A stretch of DNA of 64,000 bases from JAPPHA01 sp965220985. GTDB taxonomy: Bacteria > Pseudomonadota > Alphaproteobacteria > Rhodobacterales > Rhodobacteraceae. Of this stretch, positions 18,490 to 27,419 are shown piece by piece. The notes beneath the pieces are model-generated. The model was not told where the DNA came from and did not search any database. It saw only the letters and a list, made by a program, of their open reading frames with translations. The stretch covers positions 2,232,001 through 2,296,000 of the forward strand of contig OZ244854.1 of NCBI GenBank assembly GCA_965220985.1. Direction: 5' to 3'. A program made the translations under genes and the position numbers. How positions within the stretch are numbered: position 1 is the stretch's first letter; every line of letters starts with the position of its first letter.

Positions 18490-18927
18490 ATGGCTCTCTT
18501 TCACGCTTATCCCGCCACTCGGCACGAGACGTCCCCGTTGATCAATCTTTCTGATCGGGCTGAACGTGATCGTCTGAGTTCCGGGGCCATCCGGGCGTTC
18601 TTCAACATCGTGGAGCACTGGAAGGTCCGCGACGATGCAGCCAGACAATTGCTCGGCGGGGTGTCGAATGGGACTTTCTATGCCTTGAAGAAGGGGGGAG
18701 GTCGTGCCTTGGATGAGGACAGACTGCGCCGAATCTCCTATCTGGTCGGCATCTTCAAGTCGTTGAACATCATCTACGGCGAAGAGCTTGCCGATCGATG
18801 GATGCAGCTTCCCAACAAGAACAGGATCTTTGGTGGGATGACCCCCGGTGACTACTTGATCCATGGCGGGCTCCCGGCTTTCGCAACGGTCAGGAGACTT
18901 CTTGATGCACGGCGCGGCGGCCATTGA
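18490..18927 (+). CDS. Xre/MbcA/ParS-type antitoxin (DUF2384)
   Basis: A 145-residue protein starting at ATG 18490, which has GAGG eight bases upstream. The frame is open from a TTG at 18439, but that TTG lies in the -35 box. The N-terminal half is a helix-turn-helix of the Xre-like kind (RQLLGGVSNGTFYALKKG, then LDEDRLRRISYLVGIFKSL). The C-terminal half matches the DUF2384 toxin-binding domain (PNKNRIFGGMTPGDYLIHGG, then VRRLLDARRGG). The stop overlaps the start of the RES gene (TTGA), as in most Xre-RES pairs. It should neutralise the toxin and repress the promoter upstream. Confidence 0.85.
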   Translation: MALFHAYPATRHETSPLINLSDRAERDRLSSGAIRAFFNIVEHWKVRDDAARQLLGGVSNGTFYALKKGGGRALDEDRLRRISYLVGIFKSLNIIYGEELADRWMQLPNKNRIFGGMTPGDYLIHGGLPAFATVRRLLDARRGGH

Positions 18928-19616
18928 TTTTCCCGGAAACATCCAGGATCCGCCAACTTGACACGCATCGATTGATTCCGTCGAAATACAGCGAGAACGG
19001 GGACAGTGTCCTCGTTCGCATTGCCGACGACGACGATCACCTGTTGAGCATCTTCGATCTGGACCACGCCACCAATGACCGGCTGCTGGCCGAAAACGAC
19101 CTGTTGCCCGGCATCGGCGTCGATGAGTTGGTGTTCAGTGTTCCGTCCTTCAGGATCATCAATGCAGCGTTTACCCATGCTCATCCATTGGGGAGTCGCT
19201 TCAATGGTCCGGATCGCGGCGCATGGTATGCAGGGTTCGAACTGGAGACATCAAGAGCTGAAATCGCATGGCACAAGTCATTGGAGCTTGCTGAAGTGGG
19301 CTGGCAGAACGAAAGCGTCACCTATGACGATTATCTGGCTGACTTCGGTGGCGAATTCCATGACATCCGAGAAGCCGACGACTTCATGGATTGCCTGAGC
19401 CTGGACAGCTATTTGGCCTCTCAAGGGCTTGCCGAGCGGTTGCTCGAAAACGGATCATCGGGAATCATCTACCCAAGTGTACGCCGGGCAGGAGGGACGT
19501 GTATGGCATGTTTCCGCCCAGCCCTTGTCGGCAACGTTCGCAAGAGTGCACGTTATCGGCTGACGTGGTCTGACAAGGCTGAACCTGAAGTTGAACTCGA
19601 AGAGACCTATCTCTGA
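18924..19616 (+). CDS. RES-domain toxin, probable NAD+-degrading enzyme
   Basis: A 230-residue RES-family protein starting at TTG 18924, overlapping the antitoxin stop. The conserved Arg, Tyr and Glu appear in SRFNGPDRGAWYAGFELETS and the conserved Ser in NGSSGIIYPSVR. Characterised members (for example MbcT and ParT) remove NAD+ or modify a cell target by an ADP-ribosyl-transferase-like fold, stopping growth. All motif residues are present, so the toxin is probably active. The pair lies on the right side of the PKS island, mirroring AbiE on the left. Confidence 0.85.
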   Translation: MIFPETSRIRQLDTHRLIPSKYSENGDSVLVRIADDDDHLLSIFDLDHATNDRLLAENDLLPGIGVDELVFSVPSFRIINAAFTHAHPLGSRFNGPDRGAWYAGFELETSRAEIAWHKSLELAEVGWQNESVTYDDYLADFGGEFHDIREADDFMDCLSLDSYLASQGLAERLLENGSSGIIYPSVRRAGGTCMACFRPALVGNVRKSARYRLTWSDKAEPEVELEETYL

Positions 19617-19796
19617 AACCGCTCAAACTTGAACAATTCTTCATGCGGCCGATCCCGATGGCTTTTGAACACGCTCCATCGGCTTGATCATCACCGACCT
19701 CAAGGACTGAAAAGGCAAAATTCCCGATGCGAGTGTGTCGCCGTGTGGGTTCCGCAGCATCGGTCCTGCTTTGCGTCCTGATTCGCTCAGAGGTTC

Positions 19797-20894
19797 GTGT
19801 CACGCTTCAGAGACATTTTGCATTGCAACCGTGCCGCTTCCGGGGCGACTTTGGCAACCGCCTCGCATAAGCTGGTCGAGGAACTGCCGATTGATTGCCC
19901 TGGTTCGGGCGGTCTGCTTGCGAACTCAAAAAAGTGTCCGACAATGCCGACTGAAGACTCGATGCCTCACCGTTCGCCGCGAAATCGAACATTGTCATGC
20001 ACCGAACAGGAGCGTGCTGAATTATCCGAGACCTTCTTGCGAATCCAGGAACCTGTCACCCGCGCCGACATCGATGGCCAGTTGATCGAAGGGGACTTCC
20101 TCAAGATTGCTGCCCACCTTCCCAACCGATTCATCGATTTGCTCATTCTCGATCCGCCGTACAACTTGACGAAGGACTACAATGGCAATCGCTTCAGGAG
20201 ACTTGACGGCGATACATACTCAGTGTGGTTCGAGAAGATCGTCGAACTGCTCCTTCCGATGCTGAAGCCGGGAGCCACGATCTACGTGTGCTCCGACTGG
20301 AAAACGTCGACGCTCGTGTTTCCCGTTCTGGAAAAACACTTTTTCGTTCGAAACAGGATCACGTGGGAACGGGAGAAGGGTCGGGGAGCCAAGCGAAACT
20401 GGAAGAACAATTCCGAAGACATCTGGTTTTGCACGAACGGCGCGGGCCACTTTTTCGATGTCGATGCGGTCAAGCTGAAGCGTAAGGTGCGGGCTCCCTA
20501 TCGCGTGAACGGCAATCCGAATGACTGGAATGAAGAAGCGGACGGTGATTTTCGGATCACGCATCCTTCAAACATTTGGACTGACCTCACCGTGCCGTTC
20601 TGGTCGATGACGGAAAACACGCCGCATCCCACCCAAAAGCCCGAGAAACTGTTCGCAAAGCTGGTTCTGGCGAGTTCAAGGGAAGGCGATCTGGTTTTTG
20701 ATCCGTTCCTCGGCAGCGGGACATCTGCCGTGGTTGCGGAGAAGCTCGGCCGGAAGTGGTGCGGGGTAGAGATTGATTCCGAATACCTTTGCTGGGCAAG
20801 AAAACGCCTTCGCGCGGCACGCGCCGCGCCGAGCATCCAGGGCTATCGCGACGGTGTCTTCTGGGAGCGAAATTCTGCCCCAAGCAGGAACTGA
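19797..20894 (+). CDS. Orphan beta-class DNA amino-methyltransferase
   Basis: The catalytic motif DPPYNLTKDYNG comes first and the SAM motif DPFLGSGTSAVV comes about 180 residues later, the order of beta-class N6-adenine or N4-cytosine methyltransferases. DPPY favours adenine. HPTQKPEKLF before motif I is also typical. The C-terminus continues for about 40 residues after VEIDSEYLCWARKRL. The start is uncertain: GTG 19797 has AGAGG close upstream, while ATG 19944 or 19962 would give a tighter protein of about 310 residues. There is no nuclease gene beside it, so it may be an orphan regulator or self-protection enzyme, or part of a lost restriction system. Confidence 0.85.
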   Translation: MSRFRDILHCNRAASGATLATASHKLVEELPIDCPGSGGLLANSKKCPTMPTEDSMPHRSPRNRTLSCTEQERAELSETFLRIQEPVTRADIDGQLIEGDFLKIAAHLPNRFIDLLILDPPYNLTKDYNGNRFRRLDGDTYSVWFEKIVELLLPMLKPGATIYVCSDWKTSTLVFPVLEKHFFVRNRITWEREKGRGAKRNWKNNSEDIWFCTNGAGHFFDVDAVKLKRKVRAPYRVNGNPNDWNEEADGDFRITHPSNIWTDLTVPFWSMTENTPHPTQKPEKLFAKLVLASSREGDLVFDPFLGSGTSAVVAEKLGRKWCGVEIDSEYLCWARKRLRAARAAPSIQGYRDGVFWERNSAPSRN

Positions 20895-21257
20895 CATCGG
20901 GCGGTCGGCAAGCGGGCGAACCGAGGACGCCTCTGAAACCGAAGTCCGGAGTCGACACAGGTCCAACAGGCCAGTGATCTCACGCGCTCAGACAGTAGCG
21001 TTTCTCACGGGGTCCGGGAAGCGGGCCTATTCGCCGTCTGGGCGTCGATCAGGGGTTTCCTGTCCACTGAACATGTCCAGACGAAACAGTCCCGGTTGAT
21101 GCGCCCGCTCGGCATCGAAACCAGTGACAATTTCCGTCGGGCTGGGCCGCTCAATCCGACATCGGCTTTGGTGTCGTCGTCGTTGAAACCTTGAAATTCA
21201 CCGCGTGCCGAACTTAATGACAACGATTGGACTTCGTCAAAAGGCAGGATCAAGCAA
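20895..21257. other. 363 bases without a gene
   Basis: I see no protein motif, structured RNA or repeat here. It separates the DNA methyltransferase from the membrane-protein gene and presumably contains that gene's promoter. Confidence 0.4.
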
Positions 21258-22292
21258 GTGTACAGCGACGCAGAAATCAACGATGCAGTTCGGGCAGGAG
21301 TCCTGCCGGCCGACATGGCGGAAGCGCTTCGGGCACATGTTGCCGAACAACGGCAATCTCCAATCGGTGGCGAAGAGCATTTCCGGTTGATCACGAGTTT
21401 CAATGACGTTTTCGTCACCATCGCCGCGTGTCTCTTCTTGCTCGCGATCGGCTGGCAACTCTCTCAGTGGCACTGGGGGGCGGCCTGGTTCCTGGTTGCA
21501 GGCGCCTCGTGGGGCCTCGCCGAGTATTTCACCCGGGTCAGAAGAATGGCATTTCCATCGATTTTCCTGTTGGGTGCATTCTTGCTCGGGGTGTTCGGTT
21601 TTTCGATTTATGCGACGGCGGGTTTTTCTTTGGAGCCGCCACCCGAACCGATCGATGCAATCGTTGCTGCCTTGATCACGTCCCTCGCAGCCTGGTTCCA
21701 TTGGCGAAGGTTTCGGGTGCCGATCACTGTCGCTGCAGGAGCGGGTGCGCTCGCACTCGCCGGATTTGTCGCGCTCTTCGAGAATCTTGATCCGGAACTG
21801 ATGATGGCCTCCGAACTCGGGAGATGGTTCGTGTTCGGCGCAGGCACTGCGATATTCGCATATGCCATGTGGTGGGACATGTCCGATGTCGAACGCCGTA
21901 CCCGAAACAATGATACGGCCTTCTGGCTGCACCTGTTGGCAGCTCCAATGATTGCGCATCCAGTGTTCTCGCTTGCCTCGAACGGCGACGAACAGACTGT
22001 GCTGTCGTCGCTCGGTGTCGTGATTTTGTATGTTTTGTTCGGGTTTGTCGCACTGGCCATCGATCGCCGCGCGTTTCTGGTCTCTGCAACGGGGTACCTG
22101 ATCTTCGCAATCTCCAGTCTGGCGCGCGCTGCGGATGGGGCCTTCGGATACCTGAATGCGGTGACCCTGTCGTGTCTCGTCGTCGGGGGGACGATGCTGT
22201 GCCTTGGAGCATTCTGGAAAAACATGCGTTCGCCCGTCGTGGCTGTTCTGCCGCCAGGATTGCGCGCACGATTGCCCGTCAATGATCGCTGA
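21258..22292 (+). CDS. Multi-pass inner-membrane protein of unknown function
   Basis: A 344-residue protein starting at GTG 21258. The first 55 residues are soluble and acidic (YSDAEINDAVRAGVLPADMA then EEHFRLITSFNDVFVTIAAC). About eight hydrophobic segments follow, among them ACLFLLAIGW, FLLGAFLLGVFGFSIYA, IVAALITSLAAW, AGAGALALAGFVALF and VVILYVLFGFVALAI. The N-terminal part resembles DUF2157-like membrane proteins seen in alphaproteobacteria, of which no role is known to me. The last 20 residues are basic and probably cytoplasmic. No operon partner is visible. Confidence 0.65.
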   Translation: MYSDAEINDAVRAGVLPADMAEALRAHVAEQRQSPIGGEEHFRLITSFNDVFVTIAACLFLLAIGWQLSQWHWGAAWFLVAGASWGLAEYFTRVRRMAFPSIFLLGAFLLGVFGFSIYATAGFSLEPPPEPIDAIVAALITSLAAWFHWRRFRVPITVAAGAGALALAGFVALFENLDPELMMASELGRWFVFGAGTAIFAYAMWWDMSDVERRTRNNDTAFWLHLLAAPMIAHPVFSLASNGDEQTVLSSLGVVILYVLFGFVALAIDRRAFLVSATGYLIFAISSLARAADGAFGYLNAVTLSCLVVGGTMLCLGAFWKNMRSPVVAVLPPGLRARLPVNDR

Positions 22293-22563
22293 ACTGCGAT
22301 TGCTCGTGGTGCCGTTTTCCGCTCATCCGTGTTCGCTCTTCATCGACCGGCTCTGATCCCGCCAGTGTCCGATATGCCGATCACGGTGAACCGGGCGGCG
22401 TGTACCACGACACGTGACCCGGTTCGGCCAAGTGATTCGGGCTGTGTTCGCGACCATCCTGTCGCTCCAGGCAACATGGGACATGGTCAGGCAGCGGCAC
22501 CCTGATGACGAAAGGCTGACAGTTGGGGCGGTAAACTGGCGCAAACAAAGTGCGTGGTCCAAC

Positions 22564-23457
22564 TCACGACCCGATTGCCCGAACGGGATCCTTCAGATGG
22601 TGGAGACGGTAACGGCGCGGCGTCACGCCGTAACGAGCGCGAAACAGGCGATAGAAATGGCTGAGATTCTCCAAGCCACAGTCACGCGCAACGTGTTCGA
22701 TCGAGTTGTCCGTACTGCCCAGCATCAATGCGGCATACTCCATGCGTCGCTCGTTCATGAAGGCAGAGGGTGACATCCCGAGGTGTTTTCGGGCGGTCCT
22801 GCAGACGTGTTCGTGACCGCGACCCGCCGCCGCGACAAACCCCCGCGCGCCTTGGCGGAGAACCTCGGGACGCCGGGCGGCATGGCATGCGGCCGTCAAC
22901 CAGGTCGGGATCGTGGGGTCATCGTCGAACGGAAAGTCCACGACCCTGATCATCGTTGACAGAAGGAACTCCTCGATTCGCGCGCGCGTGTTCCTGCCGA
23001 ACCCGAGTTCGCTCGCGATGTTGATCGCCCGCTCGAACCGAGGTCCGATCAGCAGAAAGCTGTCCGGATCCGCGCGATCGTGCCAGAAAAAACGCCCGGA
23101 AAAGTCCTCGCTGTAGCGGTCGCCGATGTGATTCGCGATCTCCTGACCGAAAATGATGTTGATGATCTCAGCGCCCGAACTTCCCTGCGGAGAACTCAAT
23201 GAGTGACGATCTCCTGGCCGAATGAACACGATTCTGCCTTGCTCGAGTTGTTCGGTGCCAGACCGCAAGCCGTGGACAACCGTCCCCCGCGTGACGATGA
23301 AGATCTCGAAATAGTCGTGATCATGCGGAAACGGTGGCGCCTTCTCGTCAATCCGCTTTTGGGCAAAATGGTAGTGCGCGCCGTCCGGCACGTAGTTTCG
23401 CAAGAAAAAACGCTGCTCGCTCAAACCGACATCACCCCGCTCCCAATGCCTATACAT
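22564..23457 (-). CDS. AraC-family transcriptional regulator with cupin sensor domain
   Basis: About 297 residues from ATG 23457; the frame is open to 23616 but the extra residues would overlap the divergent promoter region. Residues about 25-120 form a cupin-like sugar-sensing domain (PPFPHDHDYFEIFIVTRG, then GRIVFIRPGDRHSL). The C-terminal 100 residues contain the two AraC helix-turn-helices, the second being SIEHVARDCGLENLSHFYRLF. It is transcribed away from the dioxygenase-ABC-mannosidase genes with under 100 bases between the starts. That makes it the likely activator of that operon, probably responding to a sugar. Confidence 0.8.
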   Translation of the reverse strand: MYRHWERGDVGLSEQRFFLRNYVPDGAHYHFAQKRIDEKAPPFPHDHDYFEIFIVTRGTVVHGLRSGTEQLEQGRIVFIRPGDRHSLSSPQGSSGAEIINIIFGQEIANHIGDRYSEDFSGRFFWHDRADPDSFLLIGPRFERAINIASELGFGRNTRARIEEFLLSTMIRVVDFPFDDDPTIPTWLTAACHAARRPEVLRQGARGFVAAAGRGHEHVCRTARKHLGMSPSAFMNERRMEYAALMLGSTDNSIEHVARDCGLENLSHFYRLFRARYGVTPRRYRLHHLKDPVRAIGS

Positions 23458-23544
23458 CAAAAAAAGACAAGAAATAGTCAATGGAAGTTCTTTCATGACG
23501 GCGACACTCATGTATCGTTGACGCTCCACGAGGCCGATGGTGCG

Positions 23545-24372
23545 ATGCTCGATCAACTTGACCTCTCTTTTGAACCGGTCGCGAACGCATGTCCGCGTTG
23601 GCTGACGCATGAGCAACTCGAAGCATACAACTCACGGGGTTTTGTCGGCCCGGTCGACGTTTTCGACTCGTCGGAAATCGCCGAGATACGACAGTACATC
23701 GACGGCCTCATGTCCGCTTTCGGACCAGACGGCGACTATGGCATCAACTGTTTCCAGGCCCGCCTCAAGGGACTGTGGGACATCGTCACGGATTCGCGCA
23801 TCGTCGATCACGTCGAAGATATCCTCGGACCGAACGTCATTTGCTGGGCGAGCCACGTTCTCTCGAAAAAGCCTCACGATCCGAAGAGAATTCCATGGCA
23901 CCAAGACGCCTCGTTCTGGAAACTGTCGCCCGCGCGGACCGTCACGGTCTGGTTGGCTGTCGATGATGTCGATGAAGACAATTCGGCAATGATGTTCATC
24001 CCCGGGACCCACAGGGACGGCAGCCTGCCGATTCAGGAATCATCCGAGGATTCCGTGTTTCACATCGAAACCGAAGGTGCAGATGATCTTGGACGTCCTT
24101 ACGTCAACAGTCTCAAGGCCGGTTCGATTTCCCTGCATGCCGACATGCTTGTCCACGGGTCGCGCCCGAATATGTCGCCACGACGCCGATGCGGGTTGAC
24201 CATCCGCTACTGTCCGCCGGAGGTCCGGATCGTGGATCCGGTCTGGGCCGGTGGGGTGGAGGCCATCATCTGCCGAGGGGTCGATCCGACGGGGCATTGG
24301 CACAACCATCCGCGTCCGACAAACGACGATATTCGCAAGACCTCGCGGCCGCTGAGCGTCGGTGACAACTGA
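23545..24372 (+). CDS. Phytanoyl-CoA dioxygenase (PhyH)-family Fe(II)/2-oxoglutarate oxygenase
   Basis: About 275 residues from ATG 23545; the frame is open from 23203 but that part overlaps the divergent regulator. The iron site is visible: His119-x-Asp121 in PWHQDASFW and the distal His204 in LVHGSRPNMS. It is followed by an Arg-rich stretch and ending with RY, the usual 2-oxoglutarate-binding region. PhyH relatives hydroxylate many small molecules, so the substrate cannot be told from sequence. As the first gene before an ABC importer and an alpha-mannosidase, it may modify the imported compound or its aglycone. The next gene starts 238 bases downstream. Confidence 0.8.
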   Translation: MLDQLDLSFEPVANACPRWLTHEQLEAYNSRGFVGPVDVFDSSEIAEIRQYIDGLMSAFGPDGDYGINCFQARLKGLWDIVTDSRIVDHVEDILGPNVICWASHVLSKKPHDPKRIPWHQDASFWKLSPARTVTVWLAVDDVDEDNSAMMFIPGTHRDGSLPIQESSEDSVFHIETEGADDLGRPYVNSLKAGSISLHADMLVHGSRPNMSPRRRCGLTIRYCPPEVRIVDPVWAGGVEAIICRGVDPTGHWHNHPRPTNDDIRKTSRPLSVGDN

Positions 24373-24610
24373 TGAGCAGGAGTTCGGGCTTGGCAGTCAT
24401 GGGTGCGCGAAGACGACGGAAAACGCTTTTGGCGCGGTTGCGAAACGGGAAAGGCCCAGGAAATCGCTCTGGACTGGCCTTTCGATCGGAAACTCGCGGA
24501 AATGGACGCTGGCACGGTGCCGGTGTGCTTGAGGCAGAAGCCTTTTGAATGATGGCGCTCGTGGCAATAGAGTGATGCCGCGACACATCAGATCGAACAA
24601 GGAGGAAACC

Positions 24611-26323
24611 ATGAAAAAATCAACTCTGGCCGTCACGATGATGACGGCGCTCGGTATCATGTCCGGAGGGGCGCTCAGCGCACAGGACGTTGCCCGAGAG
24701 GATACGGTGATCTTCGATTCATCGCGCTCGATGAAGGATCCGACCAATTTCAACATCTTTCGCCCGGACGAAATCCGGGATGTCGGGCTGCACCAGGCCG
24801 TCCTCGAACCGCTGTTCATCCTCAACTACAGCTCCGGCGAGATCGAGCCCTGGCTGGGCCTTTCGATGGAACCGAACGACTCGCTTGATGTCTGGACCCT
24901 GACCCTTCGCGACGGCGTGGCATGGTCGGACGGGGAGGCGTTCAACGCCGACGATGTCGTTTTCACCATCAACATGCTGCTGTCTGACGATGACAAGAGC
25001 CTGCGCGATGCCGCAGGGATTCAGGCTGCGGTTGCCAGCGTCGAGAAGATTGATGACCTGACCGTGCGCTTCAACCTGAATGCGCCGACACCGACATTCC
25101 AGTCGGCGAACTTCTCGGTGGCCTATTTCGGCTCGGTTCTGATGATGCCCGAGCACATCTGGGCGGGCGAGGATCCCGACATCTTTGCCTTCAATCCACC
25201 GATCGGCACAGGTCCGTACACCTTGACCGAAGCGGTGCCGGATCGTCTGGTCTACGACCGCAACCCGGACTACTGGGGCGCGCAGACCGGTTTCGTGGAC
25301 ATGCCGGAACCGCTGCGGCTGATCTGGGTGCATACCGGAAGCGAGGAAGCGCGCACGCAGCTGATCGTCAACAACGAGCTCGACATTGCACAGTCGGTCT
25401 CCTTCGGAACTTTCGATGCTGCGCAGGCGCTCAACCCAGCCGTGATCGGATGGAGTGCCGATCTGCCGGGTTGGAAGGATCTCTGCCCGCGTCAGATCGA
25501 GTTCAACACGACCGTTGCACCATGGGACAACAGGAACATGCGTGAGGCGATCAATCTGCTCATCGATCGACAGGCGATCATCAACGTCGCCTACGAAGGC
25601 GCGACCACGGTTTCGCGCACGATGTTCGTCGAATACGGAACCATGAGCCCGTACATCGATGCGATTCTCGCGGCCGGACTGACCCTTCCCACGACTGCTG
25701 ACGTGGCAGGTGCACGTGCGCTTATCGAAGCCGAGGGGTACGCGTTGAACGGCGATGACATGTACGAGAAGGACGGAGAGCTTCTGTCTGTCGACATCGT
25801 TGCCCACACGAGCGGCACCGAATCCACGAAGACCATCGACGTGATCGTCGAACAGCTGCGCCGCGCCGGCATCGACGCGGTCACGCGCCCGGTCGAATAC
25901 GGGGCTTTCTGGCAGGTCACGCCGAAAGGAGAATTCGAACTCTCCTACAGCTGGCTGTCATGCGGATCCGTCAACGAACCGACCCGGTCCATGTCGCGTT
26001 ATTCCAACACGCACATCATGCCGGTGGGCGATCGCATCTTCAACAATGCCGCCAGATGGGACAATGCGGACTACACGGCGCTGATCTCGCAGATGGGATC
26101 CATGAGTCTCGATGATCCCCAGCTCCTTGATCTCACCGTTGAGGCGTACCGCATTCTGCACGAAGAGAAACCCTTCATCCCGCTGGTTCAGGCCATCAAG
26201 ATCCTGCCCACGAACACGACCTATTGGAGCGGTTGGCCCACGGAGGACAACTTCTACAATCACCCGTCGCACTGGTGGGGTCACACGCATCAGATCATCC
26301 ACAATCTGAGCAAGTCCAACTAG
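24611..26323 (+). CDS. ABC transporter substrate-binding protein, family 5 (Opp/Dpp type)
   Basis: A 570-residue periplasmic solute receptor. ATG 24611 follows a strong AAGGAGG. Residues 1-23 are a Sec signal peptide (two Lys, hydrophobic core, cleavage after LSA). The mature part has the family-5 pattern: LTLRDGVAWSDGEAFNADDV early, then GTGPYTL and YDRNPDYWG. Such receptors bind peptides, but several, for instance in Thermotoga, bind oligosaccharides such as mannobiose and cellobiose. The alpha-mannosidase in the same operon makes a mannoside more likely than a peptide here. A strong hairpin follows the gene, consistent with receptor made in excess over the membrane parts. Confidence 0.9.
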   Translation: MKKSTLAVTMMTALGIMSGGALSAQDVAREDTVIFDSSRSMKDPTNFNIFRPDEIRDVGLHQAVLEPLFILNYSSGEIEPWLGLSMEPNDSLDVWTLTLRDGVAWSDGEAFNADDVVFTINMLLSDDDKSLRDAAGIQAAVASVEKIDDLTVRFNLNAPTPTFQSANFSVAYFGSVLMMPEHIWAGEDPDIFAFNPPIGTGPYTLTEAVPDRLVYDRNPDYWGAQTGFVDMPEPLRLIWVHTGSEEARTQLIVNNELDIAQSVSFGTFDAAQALNPAVIGWSADLPGWKDLCPRQIEFNTTVAPWDNRNMREAINLLIDRQAIINVAYEGATTVSRTMFVEYGTMSPYIDAILAAGLTLPTTADVAGARALIEAEGYALNGDDMYEKDGELLSVDIVAHTSGTESTKTIDVIVEQLRRAGIDAVTRPVEYGAFWQVTPKGEFELSYSWLSCGSVNEPTRSMSRYSNTHIMPVGDRIFNNAARWDNADYTALISQMGSMSLDDPQLLDLTVEAYRILHEEKPFIPLVQAIKILPTNTTYWSGWPTEDNFYNHPSHWWGHTHQIIHNLSKSN

Positions 26324-26335
26324 GGCTCTCATCTT

Positions 26336-26363
26336 GGGTCGAGGCGGGGTGCCGCCTCGACCC
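26336..26363 (+). promoter_or_regulatory. Intergenic hairpin between binding protein and permease genes
   Basis: GGGTCGAGGCGG (26336-26347) and CCGCCTCGACCC (26352-26363) form a perfect 12-base-pair stem with loop GGTG. Flanking CTT and AAG could extend it. It begins 12 bases after the binding-protein stop. Without a T-run, it fits an RNA-stabilising or partial-termination element that lets the receptor be made in larger amounts than the permeases. Confidence 0.65.
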
Positions 26364-26384
26364 CCCAAGACGGAAGGCCGTCCG

Positions 26385-27419
26385 GTGTCGAACGCATCAA
26401 TTGGCAAGATTCCGCTGTTCTATCTGCTGCGTCGCCTGCTTGTCTTTCTGCTGACGATCTGGCTCGCGGCCACGATCATCTGGCTGGTTCCGCGTCTGAC
26501 ACCCGGCGACCCGGTCGCGGCGATGGTCGGGCAGATGATGGAAACATCCGCCTACGTGTCCGGCGCCGACGAGATCATCGAAGGCTGGCGCGCTCGGTTC
26601 GGCCTCGATCAGCCGCAGTGGATCCAGTACTTTCGGTACCTCTGGAACTGCCTGACGCTTGATTTCGGCTATTCGTACTCCGCGTTTCCGGCGGAGGTCG
26701 CCGATCTGATCTCCTACAAGCTGCCTTGGACGCTCGGTCTGCTGCTGCTTTCGGTGACGCTGTCGTTCGTCATCGGCAATCTGCTCGGGGCGCTGATGTT
26801 CTGGTCCGGAACGCCGGCATTCGTGCGTTACCTGATCCCGGTCGGCATGATCTTCACCTCGATCCCCACGATCCTCGCCGGGCTGTTCCTGCTCTATGTC
26901 TTTTCGTTCAACCTCAGGTGGTTTCCGCTGAGAGGGATCTACGATCAGAACATATCTGCCGGTTTCTCGTGGGAATTCGTCGCGAGCGTTGTTCATCATG
27001 GCACGTTGCCCGCCCTGTCGATCATTATCGTCAGCTTTGGCGCTTGGGCGCTCGGCATGCGCGGGATGATGATCACCATCGAAGGGGAGGACTTCACCAA
27101 CCTGGCTCGAGCGAAGGGCCTCCGACCGATGTACCTGCTGTATCGGTACATGATCCGGAACGCGATTCTTCCCCAGGTCACCGCCTTTGCCTTTCAGATC
27201 GGGACGCTGCTCTCTGGTCAGATTCTGGTCGAGATCGTGTTCGGCTACCAGGGCATGGGCCTGCTGATCTACGACGCGATTCTCAGTCGGGACTACGCGC
27301 TGTTGCAGGGCGCGAGCTTCATCATCATCCTGATGACCGCCATTTCGGTACTGATCGTCGACCTGCCGTATCCGCTGATCGACCCGCGCATCAGCCATGG
27401 TGCGGAGACGAAATCGTGA
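26385..27419 (+). CDS. ABC transporter permease, DppB/OppB type
   Basis: About 344 residues from GTG 26385, which has GGAAGG upstream; the frame also runs from 26334 but that would include the hairpin. It has six predicted membrane segments, starting with the N-terminal LLRRLLVFLLTIWLAATIIWLV that is characteristic of the first permease of this family. The cytoplasmic loop that docks the ATPase is visible as GEDFTNLARAKGLRP. It forms the membrane channel with the next gene, whose GTG overlaps this stop (GTGA). Confidence 0.88.
   Translation: MSNASIGKIPLFYLLRRLLVFLLTIWLAATIIWLVPRLTPGDPVAAMVGQMMETSAYVSGADEIIEGWRARFGLDQPQWIQYFRYLWNCLTLDFGYSYSAFPAEVADLISYKLPWTLGLLLLSVTLSFVIGNLLGALMFWSGTPAFVRYLIPVGMIFTSIPTILAGLFLLYVFSFNLRWFPLRGIYDQNISAGFSWEFVASVVHHGTLPALSIIIVSFGAWALGMRGMMITIEGEDFTNLARAKGLRPMYLLYRYMIRNAILPQVTAFAFQIGTLLSGQILVEIVFGYQGMGLLIYDAILSRDYALLQGASFIIILMTAISVLIVDLPYPLIDPRISHGAETKS

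Noticed and set aside
26726..27415. Upstream extension of the second permease
   Set aside because: This part is an out-of-frame reading of the first permease; the family N-terminus begins at GTG 27416.
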